Below are positions 1-5,624 of a stretch of DNA of 6,457 bases, in pieces. Under the pieces are notes generated by a model, which searched no databases, was not told where the DNA came from, and worked only from the letters and a program-made list of their open reading frames with translations. The stretch is from Rhodothermales bacterium (GTDB lineage Bacteria; Bacteroidota; Rhodothermia; Rhodothermales; UBA10348), in contig JAURGV010000141.1 of the NCBI GenBank assembly GCA_030833605.1, positions 1 through 6,457 on the forward strand, read 5' to 3'. Positions within the stretch are counted from its first letter, which is position 1, and each line of letters starts with the position of its first letter. The translations under genes and the position numbers were made by a program.

Positions 1-1266
1 TCGTTGGGTATGGATCTGGTTGTTTGCGATCACCACACGCCGGGCACAGAAATCCCCAATGCGGTCGCTGTTCTGGATGCTAAACGAAGCGATTGCTCTT
101 ATCCGTTCAAAGAATTGTGCGGATGCGGAGTGACCTTAAAACTCGCGCAAGCTATTCATACCGCTTTGGGCAACGACCCCAATGAGTTGTTTTCGTATTT
201 AGACCTGGTGTGTATCGCTACCGCGAGTGATGTGGTCTCCCTCACGGGTGAAAATCGCATTCTGATGCGAGAAGGGCTACGTATTTTGCGGGAAAGCCCT
301 CGAATTGGGCTTAAAAAGCTGGCTGACGAAGCCGGTGTCCGGCTCAGCGATTGCGACACGCGGGCCATCGTGTTTGGTCTTGGACCACGCATTAATGCCG
401 CCGGACGGCTGGGTGATGCCGAGCGCGCGGTTACGCTCCTGCTTGCCGATTCTGAGCTAGAAGCCACCGCCCGCGCGCGCCAACTCGAACGACTAAACGA
501 CGAGCGCCGCACACTCGATCGCCAAACCCAAGACGAAGCCTTTAAACTCGCCGACCTGCTTTTGGCGAAAGGACAACGGCACACCATTGTCCTGCATCAC
601 CCCGAATGGCACTTGGGGGTAATAGGAATTGTCGCAAGCCGCTTAGTGGACCGTCATTTTAGGCCTGCCGTGATGCTTGCCAGCTCGGGAGACGTCATCA
701 AAGGAAGTGCTCGTTCCATTAATGGCATCAATATTTATCAGGCGTTGGTCGCTTGCGAAGATCTGCTCGAAGAATTTGGTGGGCACGATTTTGCCGCTGG
801 GCTCACGCTCAAGCCCGAAAACTTGGAGGCTTTCGTTGAACGCTTCGACGCCGCGGTTTCGGGGTCAGTAACCGATGATATTCTCGATCCGGTCGTAGAA
901 GTGGACTCCGATATGGAGTTAAACGACCTAGACAAGCGCTTTTGGGCAGTTTTAAAGCAATTTGAGCCCTTCGGCGCGGACAACCCTACCCCCATATTTT
1001 GGTCCCAGCAGCTTGAGGTGGTCGGACCGGTTGCCACGGTGGGTAGAGATCGATCTCATCTTAAATTTTCGGTCCGTGAGCGCATGTCGCGGCAACCGGC
1101 CCGCGACGTCATTGGTTTCGGCCTTGGAAAACACTTTGAAAAAGTCGCTGAAAGCCAAGAAAAAGGGAAAAGCCTTGATTTGCTGTTCAGCATTCAGGAA
1201 AATACCTTTAACGGTCGCACCAAACTTCAATTGCTAGCGAAAGACGTGCGCCTGGTCGACGAATAG
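1..1266 (+). CDS. recJ: Single-stranded-DNA-specific 5'-3' exonuclease RecJ, 5'-truncated by window edge
   Basis: RecJ degrades single-stranded DNA 5' to 3' in the cytoplasm, in recombinational and mismatch repair. The reading frame is open from base 1 and ends at TAG 1264-1266, so 421 residues are present. RecJ is usually about 570 residues, so some 150 N-terminal residues with the first phosphoesterase motifs lie outside the window. The DHH motif of metal-binding motif III is encoded at 28-36 (VCDHHTPG). It is followed by the GCGVTLKL segment near residue 40 and ATASDVV with its Asp at 229-231. The DHHA1 nucleic-acid-binding domain has HLGVIGIVASRLVDR, KGSARS and GGHDFAAG (778-801). The C-terminal part (FWAVLKQFEPFG onward) matches the OB-like domain. 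The TTG at base 4 is an internal Leu codon, not a start. The gene is a housekeeping neighbour, separated from the sulfur genes by 93 bases. The family call is secure. Confidence 0.96.
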   Translation, partial: SLGMDLVVCDHHTPGTEIPNAVAVLDAKRSDCSYPFKELCGCGVTLKLAQAIHTALGNDPNELFSYLDLVCIATASDVVSLTGENRILMREGLRILRESPRIGLKKLADEAGVRLSDCDTRAIVFGLGPRINAAGRLGDAERAVTLLLADSELEATARARQLERLNDERRTLDRQTQDEAFKLADLLLAKGQRHTIVLHHPEWHLGVIGIVASRLVDRHFRPAVMLASSGDVIKGSARSINGINIYQALVACEDLLEEFGGHDFAAGLTLKPENLEAFVERFDAAVSGSVTDDILDPVVEVDSDMELNDLDKRFWAVLKQFEPFGADNPTPIFWSQQLEVVGPVATVGRDRSHLKFSVRERMSRQPARDVIGFGLGKHFEKVAESQEKGKSLDLLFSIQENTFNGRTKLQLLAKDVRLVDE

Positions 1267-1359
1267 GCCCCAACAAAGTTTTCACACAAACCCAGGAAAC
1301 ACTTGTTATGACAGGTTAGTACATGTGGTTCTTTACCCTAACTCAGATTCGGAAAACGC
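1267..1359 (+). promoter_or_regulatory. Intergenic leader with a possible promoter for the sulfur operon
   Basis: This 93-base gap is the only sizeable noncoding stretch and the natural place for the operon promoter. A sigma70-like pair can be read: TTCACA at 1281-1286 (5 of 6 to TTGACA), a 17-base spacer, then TGTTAT at 1304-1309 (4 of 6 to TATAAT). This would start transcription near 1316, about 44 bases before the first ATG. I see no Bacteroidota-type TTTG/TAnnTTTG pair, no strong hairpin terminator for recJ, and no clear CstR- or BigR-like operator. The only repeat-like feature is a weak imperfect inverted repeat, AACACTTGT (1298-1306) against ACATGTGGTT (1321-1330). Such short matches occur by chance, so the promoter call is tentative. 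Confidence 0.3.
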
Positions 1360-1914
1360 ATGATCGAGTTCATCTCTCAACCGTGGCCTTGGTATGTTGC
1401 CGGCCCACTTATTGGCATTGTTGTGCCTGCGCTGCTCTTATTGGGGGGAAAGGTCTTCGGCATTTCTGAAAACCTACGGCATGTCTGTGCTATGATGCCT
1501 ACCAAAGTCGAGTTTTTCCAATACGAATGGAAAAACGGTCTTTGGAATCTAACCATGATCGCTGGCGTGGTCGCTGGAGCCTGGATTGCACACACGTATC
1601 TCGGCAGTTCAGATCCGGTCGCTATCTCTGAAGCCACAAAAACTGATTTGACTGCTCTTGGCGTCACCGATTTTTCAGGCCTCGTTCCATCGCAGCTTTT
1701 CTCATGGGACAACTTGTTTTCCGGTTCAGGTCTTTCCCTGATTGTTCTAGGCGGATTTCTGGTCGGCTTTGGAGCTCGTTACGCAGGTGGCTGCACATCA
1801 GGACACGCCATTTCAGGTCTCGCTGATTTACAGTTGCCTTCGCTGATCGCCGTAATTGGTTTTTTTGCAGGTGGCTTGATCGCAACTTTCCTTCTTCTTC
1901 CCATAATCCTTTAA
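1360..1914 (+). CDS. YeeE/YedE family (DUF395) sulfur transporter, first half-size subunit
   Basis: This inner-membrane protein of 184 residues belongs to the YeeE/YedE (sulf_transp) family. The characterised member TsuA takes up thiosulfate. Small two-protein versions (PmpA/PmpB type) sit beside persulfide dioxygenases in bigR-like operons. Visible membrane segments are about residues 12-32, 62-82, 123-141 and 160-183. The family signature GARYAGGCTSGHAISGL spans residues 138-154, with Cys145 in the core. A second cysteine, Cys43, lies in LRHVCAMM. Cysteines at such sites relay sulfur in TsuA, so both are candidates here. Residues about 83-120 form a polar loop. ATG 1360 is chosen because it opens the first hydrophobic region at the usual distance; upstream there is only GGAAAA, 3 bases away, a poor ribosome site. 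The next gene starts 6 bases after the stop, so the two halves are probably translated together and form one transporter. The exact substrate is inferred. Confidence 0.9.
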   Translation: MIEFISQPWPWYVAGPLIGIVVPALLLLGGKVFGISENLRHVCAMMPTKVEFFQYEWKNGLWNLTMIAGVVAGAWIAHTYLGSSDPVAISEATKTDLTALGVTDFSGLVPSQLFSWDNLFSGSGLSLIVLGGFLVGFGARYAGGCTSGHAISGLADLQLPSLIAVIGFFAGGLIATFLLLPIIL

Positions 1915-1920
1915 ATCGCC

Positions 1921-2394
1921 ATGAGACCATCAAAAAACACCTCCGTGGCCAGCCCATCAACAGGCAATAAAGGCTTCATGGGGTTAATTCCTTATTTTCT
2001 GATCGGAATTTATTTCGGCATCATTTTTACCAAGTCGGAAGTCATTTCATGGTTTAGAATCCAAGAAATGTTTCGATTCCAAGCGTTCCACATGTATGGC
2101 ATCATTGGAGCTGCCGTTGTGGTCGCCATGATTTCAGTATTCCTGATCAAGCGCTATCGATTAAAATCGCTTGACGGAGTTGAAATCGTAATTCCGCCGA
2201 AAGACATGGGCTCAGGTACCCGATATTGGCTTGGTGGAACCATATTTGGATTGGGCTGGGCCTTAACCGGAGCCTGTCCGGGCCCCATGTTTGCCCTCGT
2301 TGGAAACGGTGCGCTCGTTATGCTGGTAGCGATTCTTTCTGCTGTCGCGGGCACGTTCGCCTACGGAGCACTCCGCCCGAAACTGCCGCACTAG
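1921..2394 (+). CDS. YeeE/YedE family (DUF395) sulfur transporter, second half-size subunit
   Basis: This is the partner half-transporter, 157 residues from ATG 1921, with four hydrophobic segments at about 22-39, 57-77, 103-117 and 125-147. The signature GWALTGACPGP (residues 112-122, Cys119) is the YeeE/YedE counterpart of the CTSGH motif in the preceding protein. TKSEVISWFRIQEMF followed by FHMYGIIG is wording I associate with the small Bacteroidota-type members. The residues in between (81-100) are polar. The first 19 residues (MRPSKNTSVASPSTGNKGF) are Ser/Thr-rich and precede the first membrane segment. ATG 1978 (Met20) is an alternative start that removes this tail and has AAAGG 4 bases upstream; 1921 has no Shine-Dalgarno at all. 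The stop lies 50 bases before the dioxygenase gene. The likely role is one half of a thiosulfate or persulfide-type sulfur transporter. Family membership is firm, the start less so. Confidence 0.88.
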   Translation: MRPSKNTSVASPSTGNKGFMGLIPYFLIGIYFGIIFTKSEVISWFRIQEMFRFQAFHMYGIIGAAVVVAMISVFLIKRYRLKSLDGVEIVIPPKDMGSGTRYWLGGTIFGLGWALTGACPGPMFALVGNGALVMLVAILSAVAGTFAYGALRPKLPH

Positions 2395-2444
2395 TATTGC
2401 GCGCACAAACTCCCCCCATTTTTAAGAAATAGACCTACAGAACT

Positions 2445-3914
2445 ATGTTATTTAGACAAATCTGGGACCAAAAACTGGCCCAATACGCATACCTAATCGG
2501 CTGTCAGAAAACCGGTGAAGCGATCATTGTTGATCCCGAAAGAGATATCGATCAATACCTTGAAATTGCCGAAAAGGAAGGTCTGGTCATTACGGCCGCC
2601 GCCGATACCCACATCCATGCCGACTATATCTCTGGACTTCGTGAGTTCGCAGAACGCGGCGTAAAGGTTTACGCTTCTGACGAAGGAGATGCCGATTGGA
2701 AATACGAATGGTTGATGGGCTCATCCTACAACTATAAGCTGATTAAGCACAAAGACGAGTTCTATATCGGCAACATTAAGTTCACGGTAGTCCACTCCCC
2801 GGGTCATACCCCCGAGCATGTCGCCTATTTGGTAACCGACATGGGTGGTGGTGCTGACCGTCCTATGGGTCTTTTAAGTGGCGACTTCGTATTCGTGGGC
2901 GATCTAGGTCGTCCAGACTTGTTGGAATCCGCCGCAGGTATTCAGGGCATTCAGGAGCCATCCGCTCGAATGCTGTATAAATCGGTTCAGGAGTTTCTGA
3001 AACTGGACGATTTCATCCAAGTATGGCCCGCACATGGGGCCGGAAGTGCCTGTGGAAAAGCGCTTGGCGCGATTCCGCAATCTACGGTCGGCTACGAAAA
3101 AGCATTCAATGGTGCCATTGGGGCAGCTGCGCGAGGAGAAGATGCTTTCGTAGCGGCTATTTTGGATGGCCAGCCAGAACCTCCCATGTATTTCGCACGC
3201 ATGAAACGCGATAACAAAATGGGGCCCAAGGTATTAGGGACACTTCCACAACCGAAGCACCTATTTGTTGACGACCTGAAAAAGCTATCTGGAAACACCG
3301 AAGTAGCCGTTTTGGATACTCGGTTGGATCGCTCAGCCTTTATGGCCAGGCACTTGCCAGCCTCTTTCTATGCCGGTCTAAATAAGTCGTTTAATACAGC
3401 TGCAGGATCCATCATTGAAGAGGATATGCCAATCTATTTGATTGTTGAGGAAAGTCAATTGGATGAGGCCATCAGAGACTTGGTTCGGGTTGGCTTGGAC
3501 AATATTGTTGGGTATGCGACTCCGGACACACTGGAAGCCTACGCCGACCACGGCAACGAAATGGCCTCCATTCCAGAAGTACACATGGATGACATCAATG
3601 CCTTCATTAAAAAAGAGCCAGGCGTTACCATTCTGGATGTTCGCAACAAAGCCGAACACGATCCCGCTCACTTCCCAGGTTCGGCAAACATTGCGTATAC
3701 CCGGCTCTGGCTGAGACGCAACGAGGTTCCAAGTGGCAAAATGGCGCTCCATTGCGTTTCCGGCGGACGTTCGGCTGTATCTTCGGCCCTTCTTTCTCGG
3801 TTGGGCCACGATGTCGTCTACATCAACGGTGAATTTGCGGGTTGGAGTGCCAAACCGGAAAACCAGGCGGCTCAAACGGGTGTAGGCCACGCAAATGAGC
3901 TCGTTAGTGCGTAG
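2445..3914 (+). CDS. Persulfide dioxygenase-rhodanese fusion, CstB-like
   Basis: This cytoplasmic three-domain enzyme of 489 residues resembles staphylococcal CstB (about 440 residues). CstB oxidises low-molecular-weight persulfides to sulfite and generates thiosulfate. The N-terminal metallo-beta-lactamase domain (about 1-265) has THIHADY (His56, His58, Asp60), HSPGHTPEH (His121) and SGDFVFVGD (Asp147). His56, His121 and Asp147 match the 2-His-1-carboxylate iron site of ETHE1. Tyr61 replaces the His that binds a second metal in glyoxalase II, which favours a mono-iron dioxygenase. Cys20 in YLIGCQKTG corresponds to a conserved CstB cysteine; Cys203 lies after WPAHGAGSA. A first rhodanese-like domain (about 275-370) lacks the catalytic Cys. 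The second (about 375-470) has the intact loop HCVSGGRS with Cys437. The ATG gives the expected MLFRQIWD beginning, although no Shine-Dalgarno is visible. Its last 20 bases overlap the SulP gene. The domain assignment is secure; the in vivo thiol substrate is unknown. Confidence 0.94.
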   Translation: MLFRQIWDQKLAQYAYLIGCQKTGEAIIVDPERDIDQYLEIAEKEGLVITAAADTHIHADYISGLREFAERGVKVYASDEGDADWKYEWLMGSSYNYKLIKHKDEFYIGNIKFTVVHSPGHTPEHVAYLVTDMGGGADRPMGLLSGDFVFVGDLGRPDLLESAAGIQGIQEPSARMLYKSVQEFLKLDDFIQVWPAHGAGSACGKALGAIPQSTVGYEKAFNGAIGAAARGEDAFVAAILDGQPEPPMYFARMKRDNKMGPKVLGTLPQPKHLFVDDLKKLSGNTEVAVLDTRLDRSAFMARHLPASFYAGLNKSFNTAAGSIIEEDMPIYLIVEESQLDEAIRDLVRVGLDNIVGYATPDTLEAYADHGNEMASIPEVHMDDINAFIKKEPGVTILDVRNKAEHDPAHFPGSANIAYTRLWLRRNEVPSGKMALHCVSGGRSAVSSALLSRLGHDVVYINGEFAGWSAKPENQAAQTGVGHANELVSA

Positions 3915-5598
3915 TCGAATCTTTTCAGATTGGGTTACCAACTACCAGCGTGAAAACCTTGGGGGCGATATCAATGCCGGAATAACCGTCGGCGTGATGT
4001 TGATCCCCCAAGGTTTAGCCTATGCGCTTGTAGCTGGCATGCCTCCCATTTACGGGCTGTACGCAACGCTCATTCCGTTGATTGTATATGCGCTCTTGGG
4101 GACTTCAGGGCAGCTAGCCGTTGGGCCGGTCGCCATGGTATCCTTGCTGGTTGCTACCGGTGTTGCGCCTTTTGCAGAGGCCGGCTCCGAAGCCTATATC
4201 CAATTGGCTTTGCTATTGGCGCTGTTAGTTGGGGCCATTCAGCTCGGCTTGGGCTTGTTACGGTTTGGGTTTGTCACCAATTTTCTTTCGCATCCCGTTT
4301 TGAGCGGCTTTACAAGCGCAGTTTCGCTCATTATCGCGGCTTCTCAGCTGAAACACTTGACGGGGATATCCATCCCGTCAGAAGGAAACATCCTTGACAC
4401 GCTCGTCTACATTGGAGGTCACCTTGGTAACATCCACGGACCAACGATTGCGATAGGGCTGGGTGGTATGGCCATTATTGTTGCGATCAAACGCTTCTAC
4501 CCCAAAATACCAGGCGGAGTGGTTGCGCTGTTATTGGCCATCCTAATAACGTGGCAAGCCGGTTTGCACGAAATGGGCGTGGCCATCGTAGGCTCCGTTC
4601 CTGCTGGTTTGCCTAGTTTCACGACAGACTTCCTTTCGTTCAGTAATGCGAAGATGTTGTTCCCAACGGCTTTAGCCATCGCGCTAGTCGGTTATTTGGA
4701 ATCGATTGCCGTGGCAAAGGCCTTTGCATCAAAGCACAACTACAGCATTGATCCTAGTCGAGAACTCGTAGCACTCGGCCTCGCGAACGTATTTGGGTCG
4801 TTTTTTCGATCGTTTCCTACCACGGGTGGGCTGGCCCGAACCGCAGTAAACAACGACGCTGGAGCTAAAACAGGATTGGCAAGCTTGTTAAGCGTGGGTG
4901 TGGTCGGATTGGCTCTGCTGTTTTTCACCCCGCTGTTTACCTATCTGCCAAAAGCGTTGTTGGCCAGCGTAATCGTGATCGCGGTGAGCGGGCTGATCGA
5001 CATTAAGGAAATCAAGTATTTGTGGAAGGTAAACAAAACCGACCTCGGCCTGCTCATGGCTACCGGCTTAGCGGCTCTGTTTTTGGGTATTGAAGAAGGA
5101 ATCTTGGTTGGGGTTATTCTTTCGCTGCTGGCATTTATTCAGCAAGCGTCTAAACCTCAAATGGCCCGACTAGGCCAACTCGCAGGAACGGAAACCTTTA
5201 GAAATGTAGACCGATTCCCGGATGCAGTGACCACACCAGGCGTCGTGATATTCAGAATCGACGCCTCGTTGTTCTTCGGAAATATCGATACCGTACGAGA
5301 TGCAATCGAAGCCGTAACGCCTAATACCGACGGACCAAACAATCCTGAAGTGCTCGTTTTGGACCTATATCCAGTAAACCGTGTCGATTCTTCCGCTTTG
5401 CACGTTCTTACTAAATTGCACGAAACGCTTCGCTCAAGAAAGGTGAAACTGTTCTTTTCCGGTGTCAAAGGCCCGGTTCGGGATGCGATGAAGGCTTCGG
5501 GCTTAGATGCGGAAGTTGGGACGGATCATTTCTACAACAGCGTTTTTGACGCATCAGAATCTGCTAAACGACACTTGAATAGTTATCTTGGGTCTTAA
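3895..5598 (+). CDS. SulP/SLC26 family anion transporter with STAS domain (first copy)
   Basis: This 567-residue inner-membrane anion transporter belongs to the SulP family, whose bacterial members carry sulfate, bicarbonate or organic acids. The membrane domain covers about residues 25-420. It starts with TVGVMLIPQGLAYAL, followed by the SulP signature PPIYGLYATLIP (50-61) and the TM3 region GTSGQLAVGPVAMVSLL (69-85). TM8 contains GYLESIAVAKAF with the conserved Glu269. A cytoplasmic STAS domain spans about 448-555, with VLVLDLYPVNRVDSSALHVL near 487-504 and the usual Asp-Ser-Ser (498-500). ATG 3895 lies inside the end of the dioxygenase gene (20-base overlap in another frame). This start is supported by the second SulP, which has the same number of residues before the PQG motif. 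Overlap suggests translational coupling with persulfide oxidation, so export of sulfite or sulfate is a reasonable inference. Bicarbonate or another counter-ion is also possible. The substrate cannot be read from sequence. Confidence 0.93.
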   Translation: MSSLVRSRIFSDWVTNYQRENLGGDINAGITVGVMLIPQGLAYALVAGMPPIYGLYATLIPLIVYALLGTSGQLAVGPVAMVSLLVATGVAPFAEAGSEAYIQLALLLALLVGAIQLGLGLLRFGFVTNFLSHPVLSGFTSAVSLIIAASQLKHLTGISIPSEGNILDTLVYIGGHLGNIHGPTIAIGLGGMAIIVAIKRFYPKIPGGVVALLLAILITWQAGLHEMGVAIVGSVPAGLPSFTTDFLSFSNAKMLFPTALAIALVGYLESIAVAKAFASKHNYSIDPSRELVALGLANVFGSFFRSFPTTGGLARTAVNNDAGAKTGLASLLSVGVVGLALLFFTPLFTYLPKALLASVIVIAVSGLIDIKEIKYLWKVNKTDLGLLMATGLAALFLGIEEGILVGVILSLLAFIQQASKPQMARLGQLAGTETFRNVDRFPDAVTTPGVVIFRIDASLFFGNIDTVRDAIEAVTPNTDGPNNPEVLVLDLYPVNRVDSSALHVLTKLHETLRSRKVKLFFSGVKGPVRDAMKASGLDAEVGTDHFYNSVFDASESAKRHLNSYLGS

Positions 5599-5624
5599 AT
5601 CACTTAACCGGCGCCCCAACGTTC

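Noticed and set aside
156..587. Long minus-strand open frame inside recJ (143 codons)
   Set aside because: Ser/Arg-rich low-complexity translation with no domain, lying opposite a clear RecJ coding frame; an antisense shadow.
952..1237. Overlapping open frames of about 90 codons on both strands at the end of recJ
   Set aside because: Both overlap the OB-like region of RecJ, have no recognisable motif, and the conserved RecJ frame explains the sequence.
1267..1359. CstR/CsoR-type operator (C-tract with G-tract partner) or BigR-type AT palindrome
   Set aside because: Only a lone TACCCTAA (1334-1341) is present, with no G-tract partner, and there is no AT-rich palindrome of the BigR kind.
2395..2444. 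Terminator or promoter between the second YeeE/YedE gene and the dioxygenase gene
   Set aside because: GCGC and a CCCCCCATTTTT run are seen but no paired stem precedes the T-run, and no convincing -35/-10 pair is present.
3378..3941. Minus-strand open frame of 187 codons opposite the rhodanese part of the dioxygenase
   Set aside because: No family resemblance. The plus-strand frame has the intact HCVSGGRS catalytic loop and continues to its stop, so this is antisense noise.
5599..5624. Terminator between the two SulP genes
   Set aside because: The 26-base gap has a GC-rich GGCGCC patch but no stem of useful length and no T-run; the genes are more likely cotranscribed.
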